64,000 nt of DNA from JBQTHD01 sp052390275. Its GTDB lineage: Bacteria; Actinomycetota; Acidimicrobiia; Acidimicrobiales; AC-14. A program made the translations under genes and the position numbers. Each line of letters begins with the position of its first letter. The first letter of the stretch is position 1. Below, piece after piece: positions 44,719-53,032 of this stretch. The stretch lies in assembly GCA_052390275.1 (NCBI GenBank), contig JBQTHD010000009.1, positions 122,166-186,165 on the forward strand. Reading direction: 5' to 3'. The notes under the pieces are model-generated. The model saw only the letters and a list, made by a program, of their open reading frames with translations. It searched no databases and was not told where the DNA came from.

Positions 44719-45111
44719 TCAGGTGACCTCGCGGGTGCAGGCGCTGCACACCCGGGCTGCGCGGGGGATCTCCGTCAGGCAGAACGGGCACGGGCGGGTC
44801 GTGGGCACCGGTTCGCCCGAGCGGCGCGAAGCCATGCGGCCCAAGGGTCGGACGATGAAAAAGAACACCGCGGCGGCGATGGTGAGGAAGGAGATGATGG
44901 CGTTGATGAAGGCGCCGTAGGCGATGACCCCGCCACCGATCTCGATGACCAAACTGTCGAAGTTGGTTTCACCCGGGATGGCCAGCAGCGGTGTGAACAC
45001 GTCGGTGACCAACGAGTCGACCACGTTGCCGAAGGCGGCCCCGATCACCACACCGACGGCCAGATCCACCACGTTGCCCCGCAGGACGAAGGCTTTGAAG
45101 TCGCTGAGCAT
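44719..45111 (-). CDS. mscL: large-conductance mechanosensitive channel with zinc ribbon
   Basis: MscL, 130 residues, from ATG at 45111. TM1 is in VLRGNVVDLAVGVVIGAAFG and TM2 is FINAIISFLTIAAAVFFFIV. The C-terminal end departs from the usual helix bundle: Cys108, Cys111, Cys122 and Cys125 form a CPFC...CSAC zinc ribbon. It opens under membrane tension to release solutes. It follows dcd on the same strand. Confidence 0.94.
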   Translation of the reverse strand: MLSDFKAFVLRGNVVDLAVGVVIGAAFGNVVDSLVTDVFTPLLAIPGETNFDSLVIEIGGGVIAYGAFINAIISFLTIAAAVFFFIVRPLGRMASRRSGEPVPTTRPCPFCLTEIPRAARVCSACTREVT

Positions 45112-45197
45112 GGGGTGACTTTGCCAGATCCTTATGGGACGTTCCCGGTGGCCAGCCGAGGCGAATGGTCGGTGGCGTAACGCAGCCAGCCCCGGCC

Positions 45198-47243
45198 TCA
45201 GGACCCGACGGTCAGGCCCAGGGCCTCGACCAGGAATGCGACCACCATGGCCTCTTCCTTCCAGGCCTCGTAGCGGCCCGACGGACCCCCGTGGCCGGCC
45301 CCCATCTCCGTGCGCATCAGCACCGGCCGGCCGCTGGTCGAGCACGCCCGCAGGCGTTGGACCCACTTGGCCGGTTCCCAGTAGCTGACCCGGGGGTCGT
45401 TGAGGCCGGCGGTGACCAGGACGGTCGGGTAGTTGGCCGGGGCAACGTTGTCATAGGGCGAGTACGACTTCATCAACCGGTAGGTGTCGGCGTCGGCCAC
45501 CGGGTTGCCCCACTCCTCCCATTCGGTCACCGTCAGGGGCAGGGTTTCATCGAGCATGGTGGTCAGGGTGTCCACAAAGGGGACCTCGGCCACCGCCGCG
45601 CAGAACAATTCGGGGTCCAGGTTGAGCACCGCTCCCACCAGGAGCCCACCGGCACTGCCTCCCCGCAGAGCCATCCGGGTCGCGTCGGCCACGCCCGTGG
45701 CGGCCAGGTGACGAGCGGCGGCCACGGTGTCGGAAAAGGTGTTGGGCTTGTTGGCCAATTTGCCCCCCTCGTACCAGGGCCGCCCCATCTCGCCGCCGCC
45801 GCGCACGTGGGCGATGGCGAACACCACGCCGCGCTCCAGAAGGCTCAGACGCAGGGAGGAAAAGGTCGGGTCCATGCTGGCCTCATAGGCCCCGTAGGCG
45901 TACAGAAGCGTGGGGGCCGGCCCCACCAGGTCGCGGCGAGCGACCACCGACACCGGGATCCTCGTGCCGTCGTCGGCCGGGGCCCACATGCGCCGGGTCC
46001 CGAACCGGGTTGGGTCGAACCCCCCCAGGACCTCCTGCTGCTTGAGCAGGTCCCGGGAGCGGTCCTCCATGTCGTAGGAGTACACCGACGACGGGGTGAC
46101 CATGGACGTGTAGCCCATGCGCAGGCAGTTGGTGTCCATCTCGTAGTTCGCCCCGGTCCACGCTGTGTAGACCGGTTCGGGTTGGTCGATTACGTGGGTC
46201 TCCCCGTCGGCCAGGCGCCGGACCACCAAGCGGGCCACCCCCTGGGTCCGCTCGGTCAGGACCAGATGCCGGGAGAACACCTCCAGGCCCTCCAACTTCA
46301 CGTCGGGACGATGAGCCACAACCTCCGTCCAGTTCTCCCGGCCGGGTTTGTCAACCGGTGCTGACATAAGAGCGAAGTTGGTGGCCTCGCCCTGGTTCGT
46401 GAGGATGAAGAACTTCTCGCCCACGTGCTCGAGTCCGTACTCGTGGTCCTGCTCTCGGGGGGCGACCACCCGGAAGGCCCCGGTGGGATCGTCGGCCTCC
46501 AGGACGTGGATCTCGGTCGTCACCTTGCTGGAGGCGTCCATGACCACGAACCGCTCGCTCTTGGTCGTGCCCACCGACAGGAAGAACCGCTCGTCGGCCT
46601 CGGTGTGTACCAGAACGTCATCGGTGGGGTCGGTTCCGAGGCGGTGACGCCAGAGTTGGAAGGGACGCATGGCCTCGTCCACCCGCACGTAGAACAGATG
46701 GGCATTGTCAGACGACCAAGCCAGCCCGTAGTAGACGCTGGCGATCTCATCAGCCAGGTCCGTGTCCGTGTCGAGGTCCCGGACCCGCAGGGTGTAAAGC
46801 TCGGAACCGTCGTAGTCGGTGGCATAGGCCATGAGCCGCCCATCGGGGCTGACCACCTGGTTGGCCACCGCCAGGTAGTCGTGTCCCTCGGCCAGAAGGT
46901 TCTGGTCCAACAGGACCTGCTCGGGTCCGTCGGGCGAGCCCGCCCGCCGACAACTGATGGGGTAGGCCTGGCCCTCGGTAGTCCGACCCAGGTACCACCA
47001 CTGCCCTTTGCGGGCCGGAACCGACAGGTCGGTCTCTTGGATGCGGGCCACCATCTCGGCGTAGATGTCGTCGCGAAGTTGACGGCTGTGGGCCAGCATC
47101 TCCTCCAGGTAGGCGTTCTCGGCCTCGAGGTGGGCAATGACCTCTGGGTCCTCCCGGTTGCGCAACCAGTACCAGTCGTCGATGCGGGTGTCGTCATGGG
47201 CTGTCAGGGAATGGGGGCGGCGGGGAGCCTGGGGGGCGGGCAT
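45198..47243 (-). CDS. ptrB: oligopeptidase B (S9 family prolyl oligopeptidase)
   Basis: A 681-residue S9A serine peptidase that cleaves short peptides after Arg/Lys. The N-terminal beta-propeller starts PHSLTAHDDTRIDDWYWLRN. The alpha/beta hydrolase domain has the nucleophile in GGSAGGLLVG, the Asp in AGLNDPRVSYWEPAKW and the His in GAGHGGPSGRYEAW. The Glu pair region that favours basic residues (FVDTLTTMLDETLPLTVTE) is present. No signal peptide, so cytosolic. Confidence 0.94.
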   Translation of the reverse strand: MPAPQAPRRPHSLTAHDDTRIDDWYWLRNREDPEVIAHLEAENAYLEEMLAHSRQLRDDIYAEMVARIQETDLSVPARKGQWWYLGRTTEGQAYPISCRRAGSPDGPEQVLLDQNLLAEGHDYLAVANQVVSPDGRLMAYATDYDGSELYTLRVRDLDTDTDLADEIASVYYGLAWSSDNAHLFYVRVDEAMRPFQLWRHRLGTDPTDDVLVHTEADERFFLSVGTTKSERFVVMDASSKVTTEIHVLEADDPTGAFRVVAPREQDHEYGLEHVGEKFFILTNQGEATNFALMSAPVDKPGRENWTEVVAHRPDVKLEGLEVFSRHLVLTERTQGVARLVVRRLADGETHVIDQPEPVYTAWTGANYEMDTNCLRMGYTSMVTPSSVYSYDMEDRSRDLLKQQEVLGGFDPTRFGTRRMWAPADDGTRIPVSVVARRDLVGPAPTLLYAYGAYEASMDPTFSSLRLSLLERGVVFAIAHVRGGGEMGRPWYEGGKLANKPNTFSDTVAAARHLAATGVADATRMALRGGSAGGLLVGAVLNLDPELFCAAVAEVPFVDTLTTMLDETLPLTVTEWEEWGNPVADADTYRLMKSYSPYDNVAPANYPTVLVTAGLNDPRVSYWEPAKWVQRLRACSTSGRPVLMRTEMGAGHGGPSGRYEAWKEEAMVVAFLVEALGLTVGS

Positions 47244-47354
47244 GGGCGGGCATTCTGACCGCCGCCGGGGGGCGGGTTCTCAGCACCTCCGTTCTGGGGG
47301 CCAGAACTCGGACGGCCCCGGGTCAGGTCCCCGGAACGCCTGCGCGTGAGCCGT

Positions 47355-48449
47355 TCAGATCCGGGCGATGGTGGAACGCTCCAGCCGGGGGCCGAACCGG
47401 GGAGGAGTGGGCCCCCCGGCCTCGATGAGGCGGGCGACCTCGGCCCGCCGGCCCATCCATGGGGCCAGGAGCGCGAGCATGCGGTCGTCGTCGGCCCGGG
47501 GCTCCCCGGCCAGGGCCCAGGCCACCCGGTTGGGCAGGTGGTAGTCCCCCACGCTCAGGGCGTCGGGGTCGCCGAGGGCCACCCGAAGGGTCTCGGCCAC
47601 GGTCCACGGCCCGACGTTGGGCAGGGCCAGCAGCCGGGCCCGAGCCGCGTCCGGGACCAGATTCACGACCTCGTCGATGCGATGGGCGTAGGCCGCCGCC
47701 ACCCGTACGGTGTCGGCCCGGCGCCGCTCCACCCCGGCCCGATGAAATCGCCAAGAGGGCGCAGCCGACAAGGCCGCTGGTGTCGGCGGACAGATGAGGC
47801 CGGTCAAAGGCCCGGGTGCGGGGCGTCCCAACTGCACGGTGAACTGGGCGAAGGCGGCTTTGGCGTCGGCGGCGACGACCTTCTGGCCCAGGACGGCCAC
47901 GACCATGGCCTCGAACACCGCCTCGGTCCGGCACAGCCGGACGCCGGCGAACCTCCGGACCAACTCGACCACCAGAGGGTGACCACCCAGGGCAGGGGGC
48001 GGTGGGTGCACCTCGCCCACCAATCCTGGCAGTCGGGCCAGGCACCATCCGGCCCCCGGCCCCCAGGCCCGCATGGTGACCAGAGTGGCCGTCGGTCTGA
48101 CCTCGGGGGCGGGCGGGTCGACGGGCGACCGGCCTGATGGGGTCCGCCCGGCCGCCGGCTCCTGCGCCCACGCATCAGTGTCGTCACCAGATTCGGGTTC
48201 ATCGCCCGCCGGCCGGTCGCTGATGTGGGTGGTGGCCGGGCCGTCGGGGGTGTTGGTGGCCCGCCACCAGCCCGCCTGATGGCCGGCAGCGACGTAGCGG
48301 GTGGTGGGATCCCGACGACCGATGCTCGCTGGGCTCAGGGTTCGACGCAGATCCAAGGGGCCGGGACAGAGCAGGTGGCGGATCTGCGGGTCGTCGTCCG
48401 AACCGGGCCGGCGGGACGGGGCGCATCGGGCAATGCCGCTCACCGGCAC
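47355..48449 (-). CDS. AlkA-like DNA-3-methyladenine glycosylase II
   Basis: A 364-residue HhH-GPD DNA glycosylase. An AlkA-type N-terminal domain (RHLLCPGPLDLRRTLSP) is followed by the catalytic part: FEAMVVAVLGQKVVA, hairpin LLALPNVGPWTVAETL and the catalytic Asp in LSVGDYHLPN. It removes alkylated bases. A disordered Pro/Asp-rich insert (about 75-120) separates the domains. ATG at 48449; three 18-bp repeats lie just upstream. Confidence 0.88.
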   Translation of the reverse strand: MPVSGIARCAPSRRPGSDDDPQIRHLLCPGPLDLRRTLSPASIGRRDPTTRYVAAGHQAGWWRATNTPDGPATTHISDRPAGDEPESGDDTDAWAQEPAAGRTPSGRSPVDPPAPEVRPTATLVTMRAWGPGAGWCLARLPGLVGEVHPPPPALGGHPLVVELVRRFAGVRLCRTEAVFEAMVVAVLGQKVVAADAKAAFAQFTVQLGRPAPGPLTGLICPPTPAALSAAPSWRFHRAGVERRRADTVRVAAAYAHRIDEVVNLVPDAARARLLALPNVGPWTVAETLRVALGDPDALSVGDYHLPNRVAWALAGEPRADDDRMLALLAPWMGRRAEVARLIEAGGPTPPRFGPRLERSTIARI

Positions 48450-48453
48450 GCTC

Positions 48454-48507
48454 GGGGCTGGGTCATCACGTGGGGCTGAGTCATCACGTGGGGCTGAGTC
48501 ATCACGT
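48454..48507. repeat. three 18-bp repeats upstream of the AlkA-like gene
   Basis: GGGGCTGGGTCATCACGT, GGGGCTGAGTCATCACGT and the same again, followed by GGGCTGAG. The array fills the gap between the ALDH stop and the glycosylase start and lies in the promoter area of the latter. The TCATCACGTG core is E-box-like and could be a repeated protein site. Confidence 0.9.
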
Positions 48508-48533
48508 GGGCTGAGAATCGGGGGGTCGGCTAC

Positions 48534-49970
48534 TCAGGGAAGCTGCAGAGAGGTGGTCTGAAGGAACTCCTCCAGACCCCAGCGGCCCAGTTCCCGCCCC
48601 AACCCGGAGTCCTTCCAGCCACCCCAGGGAGCCAGGGGGTTGAAGCCGCCGCCGCACACGTCGACCATGCCGGTCTGCATTCTCCGGGCCAGGGCCAGGG
48701 CGCGGTCCCGGTCGGCGGAGAACACCGCCCCGTGCAGCCCGTAGGGGCTGTCGTTGGCCAGGGCCAGAGCCTGTTCGTCGTCGTCGTAGGAGATCAGGGA
48801 GGTGACGGGACCAAACACCTCGGTGCAGGCCAGGACGGAGTGATTGTCCACCCCGGTGACGATGGTCGGTTCGAACCAGTGGCCCCGGTCCATCCTCGGG
48901 GGTCGGCGGGCGCCGCAGAGCACGGTGGCCCCTTCATCGGCCGCAGCCTTGGCCAGGGCCAGGGCCCGGCGGTGCTGGGGCTCAGAGATGAGCGGCCCCA
49001 TGGTGGTGGACCAGTCCAGGGGGTCCCCCAGGACGAAGCCCCTGGCCGCCTCTATGGCCAAGTCCTCGGCCTGGGCCAAAAGGTGGCGGGGGACCAGAAC
49101 CCGGCTCCAGGCGATGCAGGTCTGTCCGGAGTTGAGAAAAGACTGGCGGACGGCGGCGGGCACCGCCTCGGCCAGGTCGGCGTCGTCGAGGATTATGGCG
49201 GCCGACTTTCCCCCCAACTCCAGGGTTACCGGACGCAGGCGCCCCCCGGCCGCCGCCGCCACTCGCCGACCGGCCGACACCGATCCGGTGAAGGAGATCA
49301 TGTCGACCCCCGGGTGGGCCACCAGGGCCTCACCCACCCGGCCGCCGCCACTGACCACGTTGAGCACTCCGGGAGGGACACCAGCCTCGACGGCCAGGTC
49401 CGCCAACAAAAAGGCGGTCAGGGGAGCCAAATCCGAGGGCTTGAGCACCACCGGGCACCCGGCCGCCAGGGCTGGTGCCACCTTGGCCACCGCTTGGTGA
49501 AGCGGGTAGTTCCAGGGGCAGATGGCGGCCACCACACCGACTGGCCGGCGCACCACCAGCGAGGACCCCACCCTTTCCTCGGACTCCAGGCGTTGCGCCA
49601 GGGATTCGTAGGCCCCCAGGACCAGGGCGGGAAGCCCGGCCTGGATGACCGAAGCGGTGGCCACGGGCATACCCACCTCCCGGGCGATCAGGCCACCGAT
49701 GGTGACGGCCTGGGCCCCCAGAAGACCACCCAGGCGGCCCAGCACCTGTGATCGCTCGCCCGGGTCGGTCCGGGCCCAACCCGGCCCGGCCCGGTGGGCG
49801 GCGGCCACGGCCCGGTCCACATCTCCCGGTCCGGCCTCGGGGACCTGGCCCAGGACTTCCTCGGTGGCCGGGTTCTCAATCAGCAGCTCGCCCGGAATCT
49901 CGGGTGAGACCCACTCTCCGCCGATGAACAACCGCTCCCGTTGGGTTAGCGCCGGGGCGAGGTCTTCCAC
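48534..49970 (-). CDS. NAD(P)-dependent aldehyde dehydrogenase
   Basis: A 478-residue ALDH. It has the cofactor region CPWNYPLHQAVAKVAPAL, FTGSVSAGRRVAAAAG, general base Glu251 in VTLELGGKSA and catalytic Cys285 in NSGQTCIAW; the closing SPYGLHGAVFSAD and GWKDSGLGRELG are typical. The aldehyde cannot be named from sequence. It is near two DNA-repair genes but without overlap. Confidence 0.93.
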   Translation of the reverse strand: MEDLAPALTQRERLFIGGEWVSPEIPGELLIENPATEEVLGQVPEAGPGDVDRAVAAAHRAGPGWARTDPGERSQVLGRLGGLLGAQAVTIGGLIAREVGMPVATASVIQAGLPALVLGAYESLAQRLESEERVGSSLVVRRPVGVVAAICPWNYPLHQAVAKVAPALAAGCPVVLKPSDLAPLTAFLLADLAVEAGVPPGVLNVVSGGGRVGEALVAHPGVDMISFTGSVSAGRRVAAAAGGRLRPVTLELGGKSAAIILDDADLAEAVPAAVRQSFLNSGQTCIAWSRVLVPRHLLAQAEDLAIEAARGFVLGDPLDWSTTMGPLISEPQHRRALALAKAAADEGATVLCGARRPPRMDRGHWFEPTIVTGVDNHSVLACTEVFGPVTSLISYDDDEQALALANDSPYGLHGAVFSADRDRALALARRMQTGMVDVCGGGFNPLAPWGGWKDSGLGRELGRWGLEEFLQTTSLQLP

Positions 49971-50010
49971 CGGCCCTAACTAGCACAGGCAACCCCTGGC
50001 GGGGAGGGGG

Positions 50011-50802
50011 TCAACGCTGGTGGCGGGGGCACCACCAGGTTGTGCGGCCGCCGACCCGGCCGCGAAGCAGAGCGGTGCCGTCCATCGGACAGAGGCCCCC
50101 GGGCCGTCGGTGCGCCATCAAGGCTCCGGTGTGGCTTCCGCCTCCGGCCAAAAGGGCGGCCAGGGTGGCGGTGAGATGCCGGTGGAGGTGGTCCAACTCG
50201 GTTTCGGCTAAGCCGCCGGCCGCCCGGATCGGCGACAGGCCGGCCCGCCACAGGGCTTCGTCGGCAGCCAGATTGCCCACACCGGCCAGGCGAGACTGGT
50301 CCAAAAGACAAGCCTTGAGGGCCGCGGCCGAGCCAACGAGGGCCTGGGCCAACTGGCGGCGGGAAACTGCCAGGGCGTCGGGACCCAGGCGGTCCGGCGG
50401 ATCGAGCATCACCCCGCCCAGACGGCGGGGATCTCGCATGACCAGGCTGCCGCCGTCGACGAAGACCAGCGAGAACCGGTCCCATCCTCGGCCCTCCCCC
50501 GGGCCCGCTCCGCCGTAGAAAAGGTGCTCGACGCCGGCGGATCCGTCCACCAACAACCGCCCGGTCATCCCGAAGCGCAGGCCCAGAATCGGCCCCTGGC
50601 TCGAGGTCTCCAGCAGCAGGAGTTTGCCCACCCGGCGGGCGGCGACGAGGTCCCTTCCCACCAGGGCGCACTCCAGGGCCGAGGCGCTCGTACCGCCCTT
50701 GAGGTACCAGGCATCCAAAGCCACCACCCGCTCCACCGGCCGATCCAAAGCGGCCGTTTCAGCCAGGCGCCGGTAGTACTCCACCTCGGCCAGTTCGGGC
50801 AC
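50011..50802 (-). CDS. Fpg/Nei-family DNA glycosylase with atypical zinc site
   Basis: A 263-residue formamidopyrimidine/endonuclease VIII-type glycosylase/AP lyase. Catalytic Pro2-Glu3 are in MPELAEVEYY, the Lys60 hairpin in RRVGKLLLLE, and the H2TH region in LAGVGNLAADEALWRAGL. The C-terminal zinc finger should be C-X2-C ... C-X2-C, but here it is C238-X2-D241 ... C258-X2-H261. The remaining RGRVGGRTTWWCP still fits the finger. Metal binding may therefore be changed. It excises oxidised bases. Confidence 0.87.
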   Translation of the reverse strand: MPELAEVEYYRRLAETAALDRPVERVVALDAWYLKGGTSASALECALVGRDLVAARRVGKLLLLETSSQGPILGLRFGMTGRLLVDGSAGVEHLFYGGAGPGEGRGWDRFSLVFVDGGSLVMRDPRRLGGVMLDPPDRLGPDALAVSRRQLAQALVGSAAALKACLLDQSRLAGVGNLAADEALWRAGLSPIRAAGGLAETELDHLHRHLTATLAALLAGGGSHTGALMAHRRPGGLCPMDGTALLRGRVGGRTTWWCPRHQR

Positions 50803-50939
50803 GCCCCGGTTTACCCCAGCGCTGCCGCGCCCGAAACTGGCCGGGACACACCGGGGCGCACCTTCGTAGCCGGCGAAGCCGCACCTGGCGTTGGGGGGGC
50901 CGGGGATGGGGGGGCGTCCGCCTCCTACAGTGACGGCCC

Positions 50940-52076
50940 GTGCCTCCCGCCAAGCTCCATTGGGCCCACCTGTGGCCAGAGGTGGTCACGTCTGGCCTGT
51001 GCACCGGTTGCGCCGGGTGTGTCGTGGCCTGCCCACACGATGTTCTGGGCTACACCGACACCGGCGGCACCTATCGACCATTCCACCTCGAACCCGAAGG
51101 CGGCGAGGGTGGATGCGTCCACGGGGACAAGGGCTGCACGTCGTGCACCCGGGCCTGTCCCCGGTTCCGGCTGTGGGAACCCGAGATCGACACCCACCTG
51201 TTCGGCCGGCCGCGCCAGCCCGATGAGGTGTCGGGCATGGCCCACGACATCGTTCTGGCCCGGGCCGCGGATCCGGAGGTGGCCGGCGCCGGCCAGGACG
51301 GCGGCTTCGTCTCGGCCCTTTTGATCTGGGCTCTGGAGAACGACCGGATCGACGCCGCTTTGGTCTCCTACCTGGAGGGCGACGGTTCCACCTGGAAGGC
51401 GGTGCCCGGGGTGGCCACCAACCGCCAGCAGGTGCTGGCCGCCGCCGGCAGTCGGTACACCTATTCGGCCAACACCCTGGCCTACGCCGAGGCGGTGGCC
51501 GGCGGGGCTGAGCGCCTGGCGCTGGTGGGCATGAGTTGCCAGGCCTCGGTGCCGCCGGTGATGACCGTCCGGCGGGCGGGCAAGCCGGCCCGCCGGCTGG
51601 CCCTGACCATCGGGCTGTTGTGCTCCAAGACCTTCGACGACGCCATCTTCGAGGAGTTGCTCGAGGCCCGCTACGGCCTGACCCGGGCCGGAATAAAGAA
51701 GATGAACATCAAGGGCGTCTTCCAGATCTGGATGCACGACGGCAGCTACCACGAAATCCCCCTCAAGGAGTGCCACGCCTGGACCCGGGAGGGCTGCAAG
51801 CGCTGCCCGGATTTCGCCGCCGAACATGCCGATATCTCCACCGGAGGCATCGGCGCTTTTGGGGACTGGACGCTGACCATCGTGAGAACCGATACGGGCC
51901 GGGACCTGATGGCCGACATGCTGGCCGCCGGGGTGATCGAAACTCGCCCCGGCGACGACGACCCCGGGGCCATTGCCCTCCTGCGCAAACTCTCCACCCT
52001 GCAGCGCAAACGGTGGCCGGCCGACGCGAGTCCCGGCCCGGGGCCGGCTTTGGCGCCCACCCCGCCGGCGCCCTGA
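50940..52076 (+). CDS. F420-type hydrogenase/dehydrogenase beta subunit (FrhB family)
   Basis: A 378-residue FrhB-like flavo/Fe-S protein. Two [4Fe-4S] clusters are bound by CTGCAGCVVACP (21-32) and GCVHGDKGCTSCTRACP. The F420H2-dehydrogenase core has DGGFVSALLIWALEN, VGMSCQASVPP, GLLCSKTFDDAIF and KRCPDFAAEHADIS. It likely moves electrons between F420, FAD and Fe-S centres. It stands alone with no hydrogenase genes. GTG start preceded by TACAGT-GACGGCCC, a leaderless-like context. Confidence 0.9.
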   Translation: MPPAKLHWAHLWPEVVTSGLCTGCAGCVVACPHDVLGYTDTGGTYRPFHLEPEGGEGGCVHGDKGCTSCTRACPRFRLWEPEIDTHLFGRPRQPDEVSGMAHDIVLARAADPEVAGAGQDGGFVSALLIWALENDRIDAALVSYLEGDGSTWKAVPGVATNRQQVLAAAGSRYTYSANTLAYAEAVAGGAERLALVGMSCQASVPPVMTVRRAGKPARRLALTIGLLCSKTFDDAIFEELLEARYGLTRAGIKKMNIKGVFQIWMHDGSYHEIPLKECHAWTREGCKRCPDFAAEHADISTGGIGAFGDWTLTIVRTDTGRDLMADMLAAGVIETRPGDDDPGAIALLRKLSTLQRKRWPADASPGPGPALAPTPPAP

Positions 52077-52249
52077 TCCGAAGCCCCCACGGCCACCACA
52101 CGACCCCGAATCACCGCAGGACTTCCGCGACCGCTGGGCGTTCGCCCCGGCAGTAGCCAACGACGCCACTGCAGAGGTCATTGCGACGTCGCCCTGGGAA
52201 GGTGGCGGGATACGAGCAATCGGGGGCTGGTCAACCTATCCTGACGGCC

Positions 52250-53032
52250 ATGTCCGACCCCATCGACCTGGCCGAGGCCGCCGCCGGGCGTGAGCCCATG
52301 GTGGCCCTTCGGGCCCTGACCGCCCTGCGTCAGAGCCTCGATCAACTGGAATCCCGTCACGTCCGATCCGCCCGCCGGGAAGGCTGGTCCTGGCAGCAGA
52401 TCGCTGAGACCCTGGCCGTATCCAAACAGGCCGCCCACAAGAAGCACGCCCCTCCGCCGGTCGAACCCTCGTTGCGCGCCTCGAAGAGCGCCACCCCGGC
52501 CAAGACCTCCGTCGCCAAGGCGACACCTGCTCGTCAGGCGGCCGGCTCCAAGAAGCTGGCAACCAAGACCACTTCAACGAAGGGGACGACTACCCGGCCC
52601 TCGTCGACCAAGGCCGCGACGAGCCGACCGGCGGCGGCCGCCAAGAGCCCGGCCGCCAGCGTTGCTGGAACGAAATCCGGGGCAACCAGGCCGGCTACGA
52701 CCAGGTCGGCTACGACCAGGCCGGTCGCAACCCGAGCAGCGCCCAGCCGATCGACATCAACGTCAGCGGCTACGACCTCGGAGCCCGCCTCGCGCCGTTC
52801 CTCCGCAGCCACCAAGGCGGGCGCTTCGGAGACCGCCCCAGCCAGGACCACTGCCGCCCGGGGATCCACCGGTAGGTCGGCGCCGGCCACCACGCCCACC
52901 AAGACGGCCGGAACCAGCACGGAGGCGAAGGCGACGGCAGCGAAAACCCCGAAGCCGGCGGCCAAGGCCGCCCGCACCCCGGCACGCACCCCGGCCCGCC
53001 GGGGGACCCGGTCCCCAGCGGGCGGTCAGTAG
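52250..53032 (+). CDS. HTH protein with histone H1-like basic tail
   Basis: A 260-residue protein. Residues 1-64 contain ALRALTALRQSLDQLE and a helix-turn-helix GWSWQQIAETLAVSKQAAHK, the type found in actinobacterial Clp-N-linked regulators. Residues 70-260 are almost wholly Ala, Lys, Arg, Thr, Ser and Pro (KATPARQAAG, KTPKPAAKAARTPARTPARR), like histone H1 or AlgP tails, with 15-bp repeats at about 52685-52725. It is probably a nucleoid-associated protein. TATCCT lies seven bases before the ATG, so leaderless. Confidence 0.78.
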   Translation: MSDPIDLAEAAAGREPMVALRALTALRQSLDQLESRHVRSARREGWSWQQIAETLAVSKQAAHKKHAPPPVEPSLRASKSATPAKTSVAKATPARQAAGSKKLATKTTSTKGTTTRPSSTKAATSRPAAAAKSPAASVAGTKSGATRPATTRSATTRPVATRAAPSRSTSTSAATTSEPASRRSSAATKAGASETAPARTTAARGSTGRSAPATTPTKTAGTSTEAKATAAKTPKPAAKAARTPARTPARRGTRSPAGGQ

